From Unio delphinus (Eukaryota; Mollusca; Bivalvia; Unionida; Unionidae): a stretch of DNA of 64,000 bases. Shown here in pieces: positions 36,401-50,952 of the stretch. The DNA lies in contig JAQISU010000155.1 in NCBI GenBank assembly GCA_029339505.1, positions 17,127,501 to 17,191,500 on the forward strand, read 5' to 3'. Made by a program: the position numbers and the translations under genes. The notes under the pieces are model-generated. The model saw only the letters and a program-made list of their open reading frames with translations. It did no database searches and had not been told where the DNA came from. Every line of letters begins with the position of its first letter. The first letter of the stretch is position 1.

Positions 36401-38664
36401 GCCATGGATCCCACCATAAAGCTGCCCTGTATAACACTGTCCCTCTTATAGCACTGGTATGTTCCATGCATCTCACCAGAAAGCTGCTCAGTGTAATTCT
36501 GTTCTTATTATAACACTGGTATGGATCACATAAATTGGTTGAGTTTGGCTTTATTATTGATACTTTATTTTATTACACTTGATTTAATTAGTAGCTAATA
36601 TTTAACCAATTAAAATTTGGTCTTCCATAATTCAATAACACAGTTGTGTGATTTAATGCATTACAAAGACACATCCTTGCCTTAATTTACCTCTGTTCAA
36701 AGGGACCTCACATATAACATATTACTTTTATGGTTTCCTTGAACAGAGTTATAAACTGAAACATTCCACATGTAAAACTTTAGATGTTATTACAAGCTTT
36801 CCTTATGTTTGGTTTTTCAGCAAAATGCAGAAAACTGTAACCTTCTCTATAAATGTGCAGAAATGTCAATTTTTAGAATTAAAAAAAAAAAATCCTGCTT
36901 TACATGTGAAGGCTTGAAATGTAAATTGTAAAGAAATTACTAAAATTACCTCCAAATTAAAGCTGTTGAAGAGCTTGTAAAATTCTGGAACATTTAGGAC
37001 ATCAAGACTTGGCTTTAGGAGGAGGAAAGAACTAATAAGACTGTACATATGATCTTCTGAAATGTAAAGCAAAGTGTTTGACACAATTTCAGGATATATT
37101 TCAGATATCCTCTAATTCATGAACTGTACTTGTAGAAGAAAAGTAAAAAAATGTCTAGTATGTGACCATGTTCAGAAAAGTAATGCCCATCATTAATATT
37201 ACCACCCTGACAGAATGTAAAAATGTGCAAATTTGGTCAATGAGAATTTACAAGCAAACAGTTGCAGAGATGTTGTTAACTTTCTCCTATAATATTCATC
37301 TATAGTTAGGATGGAAGTAAGCCAATTAGTATTAAATCTAAAATTAATGCATGAGGAATAACATTTTCCCCCACAGTATACTCTTTAATCTTCTGATAGG
37401 TATGATGGGTTAATGCAGCCAGAAACATTTTCAAGCTTGTTTTCCTGGCACTTTGTACAAGAGGTATAATTCATGACAAAACCTTTGTACTCTTTCATGT
37501 CAACTGTAATGAATGGTCAGAAATCATGTGCATAAATGGTGGCTAGAATATCAGTACACTTTAGATAATAGAAAGCAGACACCACAAGTGACTTGAATGT
37601 GATATTTGACTGTTGGGTGAATATACATACTGACCTTTAACAGAGTTACAGACTTGTGTCTATGTTTCAAGAAGATGGCTATTACAATGGTGCAAATCCC
37701 AGTGTAGAAATCTTTGTCCAATATGTTACATTTCACTCTGTTAGCATCTGGTATCAACAATTGTGAAATACTTGAAAACTGGAGGTCATCTGTCAAGATC
37801 ACTTTAGGCCAGTTTGAATAACTGGGATTAAACATATACATAATTTTGTCTTTTGTTTATTTTTCATTTAAATGAAAGGGATGTTTTGCAAATGTTCACA
37901 GGGCTAACATGAAAAAATCACATTTACATGTGTAAACATGACAGACTAACATTAAACTTTGATGGTAAGGGGATATTAAGTCTCAAGCCAGTAAATAGTA
38001 TAGCTAATGACCTACTTGGGTGTAGAGTGGTTAGAAAACCATTCTCATTAAGCTGGTTCACTTGCTGAAATCAGTTTCTACAGATATACAAATAACACAA
38101 ACAATACCTGGTGTGATCATGAGTTTTACGGCCCGAGCCAGAAACTGGGTGATGATGCAAGCTAGTTTTATTCCTGGAACCTCGACACTGTTCCTCACAA
38201 AGTTCATAAAATACAGAACCTGATGCTTTCCAGAAAAGTGGGCCCCCTCCAGGTGGTGCTGGTAACTTGCCAGGACATGGTATGCTACATCGCGCATTGT
38301 TTTGTCATGACTGCTAATGGCAGCAAAACACAGGCTGAGACAATTCATTTCAATAAATTTTTTGCAATCCACAAGTGAATCTAAAATAAAAAGGTAGAAA
38401 TCTTTAACTACCACCAAATGAACACAAGTATTAAGCAAAATTTAGTTTTAATTAGTGTGCTCTTCAAATATATACTGTAATTATTACCATAGCTAGAGCT
38501 GTGTTGGTAGGTATATAATGTTCAATGCCCATAATAATTTAACAACTGTACGTCATACCGCTATGGGTACATGGCATTGTCAAATACACATTTAGCAGAG
38601 TTCAATATATGCATGTTAGTTAAATATAATCATGTTAAATGCTTACTTGCCTACCTTACCACTG

Positions 38665-38726
<62 letters not shown>

Positions 38727-41700
38727 AAATACTGAATTGACCAGAAGAAAAGTTGGTCAGTCTGGTGAACTATTTTCTAAAGACAAGAATAACAGTTTTC
38801 AAGATGAGTGTATTTATCAATCTTGATGCCTGTACATTAAACATTGTTCATGAAATTGTTGAGCTACTGAGCCCATTAAGAAAAAATCACTGGAGCATGA
38901 AACATAGCTCACAATGACCTACTTATATTAGCAGCAAGTAGAACCCTCAATCAACAATAGCTCCATGACTGCATTTGCAACACATAAAAAGAATAGAATT
39001 TATTGTGAAAGTTTAACATTGATACATAGGCTAACAATTATGATAACATTGATATTCATGTCACATCTCTGATTTAATGCCTTAAAGAATTTCGCCCAGT
39101 TAGAGTGTAATATATGTTTGTAACCTTTTGATATGACTTTCTCTGGAATACATGACCAATATATGATAAAGACTATTAAGGAAAAGAAACTCTGGAAAAA
39201 CCTATTTGCAAAAAGAAAAAGAAGCTAAAAATGAAGTGTTGATAACAGCATTACACATATGTAATACTTCCTCATAATGTATGGGTACATATAAATAAAT
39301 AATGCCTATACAGACCTGCCAACCCTAAAGAGACATTTTCAGTAAGTCAATCAAAAAATTTCAGTACGACCAATTTTCAGTAAGGTGTGAAAACTTATGT
39401 TCTGGCAACAAGTAAAACTGTAATAACCATTACAGTTTATATCCATGTTGTAGCTTACAATAGCTACTGATGTAACTGGTACAGGGTACTTTTGCACTTT
39501 CTAAGAAATTTCTGGTTAAACTCCATTTTGAAGCATTCTCCCTTCTTCACTTTCATGACTAGTAGTGCTTCCAAGGTATCAACTGACATAGATGATCTGG
39601 ATTTTGAGTGGGTTTTTTTTGCAACAAGTGAGAACACCCTCTAATAACCTTCATTTGAATGAGGAACAATAAGTACATTCTTCATGATGCTGGACAACAA
39701 TTTGTATTTCAACTGGCCATTAGCATCCTTGAGTTTATTAATAAGATCCCATTGCTTGTCAACTTGTTTAGTGTTTAAGATCTCAAGATTCAATTCATCT
39801 ACTTGATAATTCAAAAACTCTGCTTCCATGTTGTCTTGCCAGTTGGTTTCTTTGGGTTCCATACAAATAAACCTTGATGGGAAATATATCACACTGCCAA
39901 ACTCACTCATCATCCTTTTTGACACATCAGCAACTGTGTTTCAGAAGTTCATTATTCAAGGGAAACCTCTTAACAATGTAATCACAAACAGTTGTGTAAT
40001 AGTCCTTTACATCTTTATAGAATTGACAAAGGCTACTTTCATACAACTTACTTTCAGCCAAGTATTTTCTAGTTTCTGAACGTACTATAAGCTTATAATC
40101 TGACTTTTGTTTCTTACAGTCATGATAATCAATATCAGTAAGATCTTTAACTTGTTAAATTTATGTAGCCTTTACAAATCTGATAAACAATTGCTTTAAT
40201 AATTCAAGCATGTTTTCTATAAGTTTGTGGATCACAGGCTCCTTGTGTTGCATGATTAAGCTGTACTTGTTAAATAATGGAATTATGTGAACTAGAAATA
40301 AGCAATAAATATTTGCCCTTCGGGACTGCAAAGCCTTACACACACTCATTGCCTCTTCCTCTCTGTAAATGATTTTTACACTTTCTTCTAATTTCTAACC
40401 AATGATGTCTGACATCTAGATGGAGCCTTTTTATCCGATTTCTTTGATTTAGCTTTCTCTAAGGAACCTATCTTGGGTTTCACTTTCTCAGTCTTTCCTG
40501 CTGAGGCAGACTTGAAGGTAGTACAAGCCTGACTTCTAGATTTATCACTGCTCAAAGCTTTACTGCATGTGCCTGCACTGTTGTTATTTCCTTCTTTATT
40601 GCTAGATACATGTGGAACTTGATCCTTGGAACTAGATACATTCTCTGACAGACTACTTTTGGCATTAGCTCTTTTGCCTTTAACCTCTTGCTTCTTGGTT
40701 TCTTTATCAAAATATATTTGTAATAGTTTCAACTGTTCCAACAGTCTCGTTATACCTTCATCAAGAGACAACCATCTTGTTACACAATGCTTCAATATTT
40801 TTCTCTGTTCTTTCCCACAAAGAGTCTGAAGATCTTTCAGTTCCATTTGTCTATTCACAATTTTATCCAAATAATATATGTCCACTAATAAGTCAGCAAA
40901 ACTAATAGACAGCACATCAACCCCCTTTTTAGCTGCTAAATGTACCAAATGGCATGAACATCCACTCAGATACACTGAGGGATTCACCTTAGTTATATGT
41001 CCAAATACACCTTTATTGCAACCTGTTATCACTGAAGCATTATCTGATTCAAAGGCAATACAGTTATTCCAACTTATGTTTCTCTTTTTCAAATCATCCA
41101 ATAATGTGAAAATATTTCAACAGTATAGGCTCTATCACATGTTGGAACTGACAAAAGTGCTTTAGTTACAACCCCGTCTGTGCTATCAAAATATCTAACA
41201 ACAACTGGGTACAGCTTCTCAGAATCATTGCTACCATCAGTTGCTATACTGAAAGGTTGGGATGAAATATTGTTAATAATGTCTTCCTGTATCGACTTGC
41301 ATTGTTGTAATACAACAGCAGTAGTTTTCGTTCTGCCAGACAAAACTATTTGCAACTGGCGATTTGGGAAACATGCACTTCAATAGTTTAGAAGCATGAT
41401 TCAGCAATTGCAACATTATGCTAAACCTAACAGTTAGCAAAATATACTTCAAGTTTTCAGCCTTAATGACCTCCAATTCAGTTTCTGACACTGCAGACCC
41501 AAATCCCATATAAGTCAGCAACTTACAACTTTATTTCATTGCAACGTATTCTGTGTTTTTTGGAATTCACATGGCGGCCACAGTCATCTCGCCCACCGCG
41601 GGAAATGTTCAAGTCAACACGACATTACATGCAATAAATGTAATGGACACCTTTTTCACTTTTTTCTAAGCATGACCAGGTATCCGAGTAATCTGTTTTA

Positions 41701-44700
41701 TACTTTTGCAACCAATGTTTCAGCTTTTTACAAGGCTGGTTGTCCTCTACACATTTTCGTTTGGAAAACATTTTCAGACGACTGGATAACGAAAGGAAAA
41801 ATGAAGTCTAGATCCAAAATAGGCTGGTTTAAAGCATCTGAGGTACCACTGTATAGTTAGTCTGGTTCCCAACAAAAATCCACTCAGTTTAAGATAAAAC
41901 TCTGAATCTGAACACGGAGTCTAATACAAAAATCCAAATCTGGAACGAACCAGGACAAAAAATATCCGGAACAGAAAAAATGTTTATATTTCCATACTTT
42001 TGCTATCATTCCGTAAGTTCGTAATTTTAGTGTTTTTTCGTAAGACTTAAGGCAAAATTGTAACAGTTGGCAGGTCTGCCTCTATATAGTGACCCATATT
42101 GTGATTCATACTGAGGTCTCACAGAACCTAAATTAAATTTAGATCTCCTTTATCATTTGCTCATAAAACAAGTACAACTCAAGCCTTTTGATAAATAAAA
42201 TATTTAAAACATCTATTGTTCAATTTATAGCTATACTGGGCAAACCCTGCAATGACTGTCGACCACAAAATGTATAAAATCATATTATAGTAAGAAAGAT
42301 GGAAAATGTAATAACTGTATTGCAAGGAAGGGTCAAAAAGAAATGCCAGTCAAACTCAAAGAAATAACTGTAGTACCTGCTTATTTATACAACATTCAAG
42401 ATTAAAATGGCCCCATGTTTGATGAAAATTAATAACTGCTGTGGAAAAGCATTAAAATTTGTCTGTATGCAATAAGTTTCTTAAACTTAAGCTAAACTTT
42501 TATTTGTTTGTCAGCTTCGCTGATGTTTAGAGCCATGTCTGGGACTGAACAATAGTTAAGACAAAATGTCAGAAGTCACAATGCAACTGTGCTATACTTA
42601 TATCCCATATACATGCAATATTGTTTTTGATTGTTATTTAAAATTACACACAAGTTAAAATTTGAAAAATACCATTTTGGGAGAAATCCACAACATAATG
42701 AATGTTTCTTCTTAGGTGAGGAAAGAACTCTACTGAATTTTAGGTCTTATGGTCAAAATTGAAGAAACAAAATGTTAAAAGAAGGAAATTATTGTCGGTG
42801 TAATATCACATTGTCGGTGTAAATCACATTCTGAGCATATGTGCCCACTGTAAGAAAGCAAACCTGGCGTAAGAAGTTGGCTAAACAGAGGCATCAGAAA
42901 GCCTGGATCATAGCAGTCTGTCTCCGACTGAAAATTCTTGGCATCTTCCACATCCAGCACCTAAAAGTTGAAAAACATAACAAAATAAAGCAAATAAAAA
43001 ACATCACTAAGATAAAGTATATTGTTATGTGATCAGGATGCTTACAGCTCAATAGGTATTAACATGCTTTTGTGATGTAAGATGTACTCAAACATCAAAA
43101 GTTCATGATCTGTTTGAGTGCATGCTAATTCATTTATAGAACTGTTTTGATATAGGTATTTTTGATGTAATTTATGTATCTAGTTAAACTGTAATGCAAG
43201 AAATATGAGATGATGGTATTCAGAAAAGACTTTTGATTACTGGGCTCAAACTCTTTCCATGTGCTCCAGTAAATATATCCGCACAGTAAATCATTCTTAA
43301 TGTATATATTGAATATGTTTCATGAATGTTATGGCAGGGGTGTAATAGTACACAAGTATTTCATGGCTATGCTGAGAATATATAAAACAAAGCACCTCAA
43401 GATGCTATGGAGAACCAAGTGCTCAAAGACAATAGAACAATTGGGCTTTCCTCAGCAAACATGAGGCAATTGGTCTATTTCTGACACAACCTTAAAGTAA
43501 ATGTTATATTACCAAATTTAACTAAAGCTTACAGAAAACCAAGAACTGCTGTATGTTTGTTAAAAATACTGGAATCACTTGAGAGCTTGTGATCAGGCTA
43601 AATCAGTATGCAAATGCCAGTAATGTACATATGACCCAAATAGGCAATATTTTGCTTTTTTTTGTGTTTGTGTTAGGGTTTAACGCCATTTTTCAGCACA
43701 CGATAGATATACATGGCAGCCAGTATTATTGGTGGAGGAAGAGCCTGGGAAAAACCCTGGAAACAACCACCGACCCACAAGAAGCTACTGTCAAGTTTTC
43801 TCACGTAACTACAATAGCTGAATCTTAGAATCGAACCCACGCAGACAGAGGTGAGACAGCAGTGATCCGTAACGGAAAGCGCTTTAGACCACTTGGCCAC
43901 TCAGGGCCCCACAATATTTTGCAGGTCACATTACCCAAATAGGCAATAGTCTACAGGTCATATTACCCAATAGGCAACAGTTTATGGGAAATATTACATG
44001 AACAGGCAACATTCTACAGGTCATATTACCCAAATAGGCAATAGTTTACAGGCCATATTACCCAAATAGACAATAGTCTACAGGTCATATTACCCAAATA
44101 GGCAATAGTCTACAGGTCATATTGTAACATGTCAAGGGTCAAGGTCAAATAAAATGGAATGGATGGACAGCTCACGCCTTTTTCAGATACTAGATCTCTC
44201 CAGTGAATTGTGGTGTCAATAAATGGTATGTTCACCACAATGGTCCTATTTAGGTAATAAACACACAAAGAAAACAATATAAATAGTCAACACAGTTGTA
44301 GTAGTCAGGACTGTTTCAATATTATCCAATAGGCAACAGTTTATGGGCTATATTACATGAACAGGCAAGTCTGCATATCATATTACCCAAATAGGCAATA
44401 GTCTACTGGTCATATTACCCAACAGGCAACAGTTTATGGGCTATATTACATGAACAGGCAACAGTCTAAAGGTCATATTACTGAAAAGACTACAATCAGC
44501 AGGTCATATTACCCAAATAGGCAATAGTCTACAGGTCATATTACCCAAATAGACAATAGTTTGAAGGTAATATTATCCTAATAGGCAATGGTTTGCAAAT
44601 CATATTACCCAAATAGACAGTAGTCTACAGATCATATTACCCAGATAGGCAATAGTTTGCAGGTCGTATTACTCAAATAAGCAATAGTTTACAGGTAATA

Positions 44701-46230
44701 TTGTCCAATAGGCAATAGTTTGCAGGTCATATTACCGAGACAGACAACATCCTACAGGTCATATTACCCAGATATGCAATAGTCTACAGATCATAGTCAG
44801 CCAGTAATAAGCGTTATTATCCAAGCACTCAATAATCTGTAGAATATTTTCCTATCATACAACTATTGCTAATATTATACTGATTAAGAAATAGACTGGA
44901 AGTTTCTGGAAATAATGAAAACAGCAACCAGGTAATAATATGAAATATACAATACCTTTTTTGGAATGGAGTATCTTTTCACGTGTTCCTTTAAGTTAAT
45001 ATCTTACATGACTTTAAAAAAGTACCTGTATTGCATTCTTCAAATGCCTTCATTTCATTTACATGCTGTGTTTTAAAACTCTCTTTCAAATTATGTTGTA
45101 TCTCATTAATATCAGTACCTGTAATTTCCTCCTTAGAGGAAACTTCAAAATTGTCTTCTGCATCATATCTGGCTGCAGGGTTTCCAAAACCTGCTCCATG
45201 GTGGGCTGTTTCCATAGTGATGGTCCCAGTGTTCTCTTTACCATATGATGCTCAACTGCTTTCTCACCCCAGAGAAAAGGCCTAAATTATGTAAAGAAAA
45301 TGAGATATTTTGTAGAACTAGTGTATTACCTTTATCCACCCACCCACTACTCACATCTGACTTGCAAAAAAGTTACCACAAGAACCATAACCCGCAGTTG
45401 CTGACATCTATGCAAATTAGCTTTCTGCATAAATTGTGGTTTTGTAGACACTTGTCGTGCCCTAAAAAAGTGACACTCAAGTCTCACCATTCAAATGCTT
45501 TGTGAGACAAACAGATTATATGAAAATGTATGACATGTTTGTGAATAGCTCTAAGTGGCATGTTATATGCTAAGCCTGTGGATAGCCCCATGTAGTATAT
45601 TATGTGAAAGACATGTGGATAGCTCCATGTGACAGGCCTGTGGATTATTCATATGGCATGGTATGTCATGTGACAGGCCTGTGGATAGCTCCATGTGACA
45701 GGCCTGTGGATAGCTTCATATGGTATATTATGTGAAAGACCCATGCATAGCTCCATGTGGTATGTTCTGTACAGACCTGTGGATATGATGGCTCCATGTG
45801 GTATGTTCTGTCAAAAGCCTTTTGATAACTCCATTAAGTATATTATGTGACACACCTATGGATGGTTCCATGTGGTATGCTATGAGACAGGCCTGTGCAT
45901 TGTTATATGTGGTATATTATATCAACAGACCCATGGATAGTTGTAATTTGCTACATAATAGATATGTGAATGGCCAATAGGCCCATGTGATATGCTACAC
46001 AATAGGCCTGTGAATGGCTCCATGTGATGTGTTATACAACAGACCTCTCAATGACTCATGTGAAATGTTATATTACAGATTGTGAAAAAGCTTCATGTGG
46101 CAAGTTGTATGACTTTCAAAATTTGAATTTTTCATGTTGTTGCTGCTGTCACCATGAATAATAATATATATGCCTCACAACATACAAATGCATTAAAGAC
46201 AATAAACTAAGGTTTTGCAAAACAAGGGTT

Positions 46231-46290
<60 letters not shown>

Positions 46291-49200
46291 AGTGGAACTC
46301 ATCTACAAAATGTTCTATAATAACCTAGCTTTCGGCTTACATGGGCAACATAGGAAACAAAGCAAATCATGGGAGTGACAACCCAGCATTCAGCTTACAG
46401 AGGTAAGATAGTAATCCATCTGTGGCATGACAACCTAGCTTTCAGCTTACATAGTCAACACAAAAATCCATCTGTGGTATGACAACCTAGCTTTTAGCTT
46501 ACATAATCAACACAGAAATCCATCTGTGGTATGACAACCTAGCTTTTAGCTTACATAATCAACACAGAAATCCATCTGTGGTATGACAACCTAACTTTCA
46601 ACTTACATAATCAACATAGGAATCCATCTGTGGTATGAAAACCTAGCTTACATAGTCAACATAGGAATTCATCTGTGATATGACAACCAAGCTTTCAGCT
46701 TAGATAGGTAATATAGGAATCCATCTGAGGTATGACAACCTAGCTGTCAGCTTACATAGTCAACATAGAAATCCATCTGTGGTATGACAAAAAAGCTTTC
46801 AGCTTATATAATCAACATAGAAATCCATCTGTTGCATGACAACCTAGCTATCAGCTTACATAATCAACATAGGAATCCATCTGTGGCATGACAACCTAGC
46901 TTTCAGCTTACATAGGAATCCATCTGTGATATGACAACCTAGCTATCAGCTTACATAATCAACATAGGGATCCATCTGTGGTATGACATGCTAGCTTTCA
47001 GCTTACATAGGAATCCATCTGTGATATGACAACCTAGCTATCAGCTTACATAATCAACATAGGGATCCATCTGTGGTATGACAACCAAGCTTTCAGCTTA
47101 CATAATCAACATAGGAATTCATCTGTGGTATGACAACCTAGCTTACATAATCAACATAGGAATTCATCTGTGGTATGACAACCAAGCTTTCAGCTTACAT
47201 AGGTAATATAGGAATCCATCTGAGGTATGACAACCTAGCTTTCAGTTTACATAATCAACATAGGAATTCGTCTGTGGTATGACAAAAAAGCTTTCAGCTT
47301 ACATAGGTAATATAGGAATCCATCTGAGGAATGACAACCTAGCTTTCAGTTTACATAATCAACATAGGAATCCATCTGTGTTATGACATGCTAGCTTTCA
47401 GCTTACATGATCAACATAGAAATCCATCTGAGGTATGACATTCTAGCTTTCAGCTTACATAATCAACACAGGAATCCATCTGTGGCATGATACCTAGCTT
47501 TCAGCTTACATATCAACATAGGAATCCATCTGTGGTATGACTACCTATGTTTCTGCTTACAGGGACAAGATAGGAATCCATGCATAGCAGAGGTATACAG
47601 ATCAGGATCATAGCTAGAGTTTCAGCATAGAAGATATCATACTTTTAAAAACAGAAAACTATACGGCATTGAAGGTACTGCCATTGTTCCTGCAGGAGAA
47701 ATAATATCTATGTCTTGCCGTTCATTATCCTGACTAAAATTATTCAAATCATGTTAAAATTATCATGTCATTCTGAAATACCCAATTTTCGTATACCCCA
47801 TCTTTTACATACTTGTATTCTATCATGTTCACATGATATGATTCATAGATAAACAGCAGCTTCAACAGCTTCTGATCTGAAAATAAAAATAAAAAGTTGC
47901 ATTAAATGCAAGCATTTTAACTGTTTATTTTCTTTCATTTATATACTCTCCCTATCAGAGTACTCACTCATAGTAAGACTACACATATGACAAACAGTAT
48001 ATTGCCTAACAGCGAAACCACTTTATAATGAAGTAAAAATACAGACTGCATAGTTATAATGTCATTGTAAGCCACAGTATACTACTTAATGGTGAGATCA
48101 CCTAATAATGAAGTAAATTGCATTAAAAGTTCATGGACCCAGGTATCAAGAAATAAATTCAGCCCCTGCATCTGATACACTGACCACTGTCAATTAACTA
48201 TGGCTACTCAGTGATCCACACAAGCCACTGACCAATTAGACCGTCAGACACCTGTAGTATCTATCACATGTATACCTGTTGTTCATTCAATCATGAAAAA
48301 TGTCAAAAGTAAAGTCTGACACCTTTACAAATTTTATACATAACATGTACAACTCTAGAACTATTTTGCCTTTTACACAAAATGAAAAACATTTTATTAT
48401 GAAAAACCCTGTGACGTTATTTATGATTTCTTGAATTCAATACTAATGAGCAGGTGAAACAGTCAACCATTCAGTTATACAACAGTTACCAGTAACAACG
48501 GATCATTTATACAACAGCAATCAATAAGAATGGGTCAGGTATACCACAGTTACCAATAACAACAGGTCAGTTATACTACAATTACCAAAAAAAAAAAAGT
48601 ATGAATTTGATTATATTTAACTTCCAGGTAAGAATTAATTTATGTTATTGATGCAATTTAAAACTTACTGCCAGTGCCACACAGAAGATTTTGTCTAGAA
48701 CAAAACCCCAAAGATCCAAAAGTATCCACCAACTTTAAATGGTCAACCATTGAAATTTGCTTGCAGGGAATCAAGCTTAGTATCATATAATTGCAAAGCA
48801 AGCACTTTACTCCACTGTTATAGTTATAACCTGTTTTAGTTACTATACTTACCTATTGCAGACAGTGTAGCACCATAACCTCCAAGAAATATTCCAATAT
48901 GACTAGATACACACTTTTCTGGCACTTTCTCTGCCAGAAACAGCAAGAAATCTATCAAGGATTCTGAAAAAAGATAATATTTATGTGAGTTTTGTTTGAT
49001 TGTGCTATCAGGGTTTTCATAAAACAATATCCAAGTCCCCCTTAAATTTTTTTTAAAAATTTGTGACCTGAAAGTCTGATTAAGTCATCAACTAATAAAG
49101 TGTTTAAATTTGTTGGCTATATATTTGATTTATAGCTATTATGATATTGTCATAAAATAGATATGGTATAATATACAGACATTAAGATGTGTAAAAGAAT

Positions 49201-50913
49201 AACATTAAAACAATCATGACTCCTTTTTAACATCATAATCTTTGGATCACAAACTCATCCCTATTGTAAAATTGTACAATAATATTTTAGCCATGCAGTT
49301 AAAAACAAATTGATCACAAAATATATAGCTATGTATAATTATGTAAACATTTTCTATATAACTCTGTATAATATATTTATTTAAACACAAAGTCTTGAAA
49401 GATTTCCAATTTTGGAAGATTGACACATATTTTGTTGCCTGAAATGACATGAATTATTTGACATGTTATGTGTATCTTAGCTTTATGAACTCAAAAACTG
49501 AATACAAAATAAAGTTGTAAACTTTCTACTCTTATTAAATAAGCAAATGGGAAAATGCTAATAGGATTTGAATAATCACAGTAACAGTTATGTGACTGAT
49601 AATTATAAATCAATAAAGGTATACAAATTTTGATATAGTAAGTTAGGATCTGCTGTAGAAAGCAAATTTTGTAGTAAATTATGTTTCTCCGAGAATACTT
49701 ACCCAATCACATTACTTTAGGGATATTAGCCTGCTACCTCGCGAATCCAGCCCTACCAAAAGACGAAAATTCGTCTTTCCTGTCTATGTCATATAGACAA
49801 AGGGCAATAACTCTTGCCCCTTACCTCCCCTTGCCGCCCGTTAGGTGTCGCTTCTTTAGTTTTTAAGCTGAGCGATATATAAAACACGAGGATGCTCGCA
49901 TGGCGGGGTGGTTGGGAGGGTTTCTTAGTAATGTGATTGGGTAAGTATTCTCGGAGAAACATAATTTACTACAAAATTTGCTTTCTCCTTTGAATACGTT
50001 CCCCAATCACATTACTTTAGGAGAATAAGTAATAGGAGGAGGGAATGCGGAGCATCCGACCTCCACACGGGTATCCTCTAGGGAATGATGGTTGGATTCC
50101 CCATGTGAATGATAACCCGGTCTCCTAATTTTCAATCAGCAACACAGCCCAGGGTCACGTGATATGTGACCCTTTTATACGGTTAAGAAGATAGATATTG
50201 AAATCTTCTTACCTACAAAAATTTATCTGGCGAATCCAGCGAAGCTAATAGGCTGTGCTGATTGTTGTACATGAGTCTGGTGGGCGTCTGGGCTGCCCAA
50301 CACCGGACCTACTAGAATCAATGTTTGCCTCTGCGAGTACAAACTTGAAGATAAAACTGTAGAAGGTTGACTCTGCATGTCAGCCAACAGCTTCTATAAG
50401 GTGACTGATTTGCGAATTCTCAGAGTACGCCGAGCGTATAACCCACTACAGCCATGAAGCAAGGGCTTGAATGGTGATGTCTCATATCCCAGCTATCACC
50501 AGAAAAAGAGGTGCTTGTATGTGACCTGACTCACCTCTATGCATTGAAATGGTGCTAGAGTGCCCAAACAGGATCTTACATGGCTGTTGATCCTGACTTA
50601 TCTATAAAGAAAGCGAGCTAATGACGACTCGTTGATCGCCAATGTATGGTAATCTATTTTGGACTACGAAGCCTGGCTGCGTCAAGAGGACCATCAAACC
50701 CCCTGATCGGAACGGAAGAGAGTTCGGGTCACTAGAAAGGACATGTAACTCGCTCACCCTGCATGCTGAAGCTAAGGCTATCAAGAAACCCAATTTGTAT
50801 GATAGTAGCTTTAACTAATCGTGGGTTAAAGACTCAATACTGTCTGAATTGAGTCATGTTAAAACCCAGGACAGATTCCATTTGGAAACAGGGTGAGGGA
50901 TATAAGTCGATTG

Positions 50914-50952
<39 letters not shown>

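Larger units (their letters stand above)
39311..42078 (-). mobile_element. Non-functional hAT-type DNA transposon, 2.77 kb
   Basis: Terminal inverted repeats of 13 bases, CAGACCTGCCAAC at 39311-39323 and its complement at 42066-42078, enclose a single broken transposase gene on the - strand. The flanks TGCCTATA and CCTCTATA are similar (5 of 8) and may be a decayed 8-base target duplication. The element lies in the URB1 intron between exons 9 and 10. Confidence 0.85.

Noticed and set aside
43673..43900. 75-codon frame MAKWSKALSV...
   Set aside because: Lies entirely within SINE family 2.
45000..45244. Minus-strand frame starting METAHHGAGFGNP
   Set aside because: It overlaps URB1 exon 8 in the wrong frame; the adjacent frame has the conserved LWGxxAVEHH block and fits both splice phases.
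50602..50793. Separate small gene of 63 codons
   Set aside because: It is the middle part of the broken DIRS recombinase (ASACRVSELHVLS), not an independent gene.
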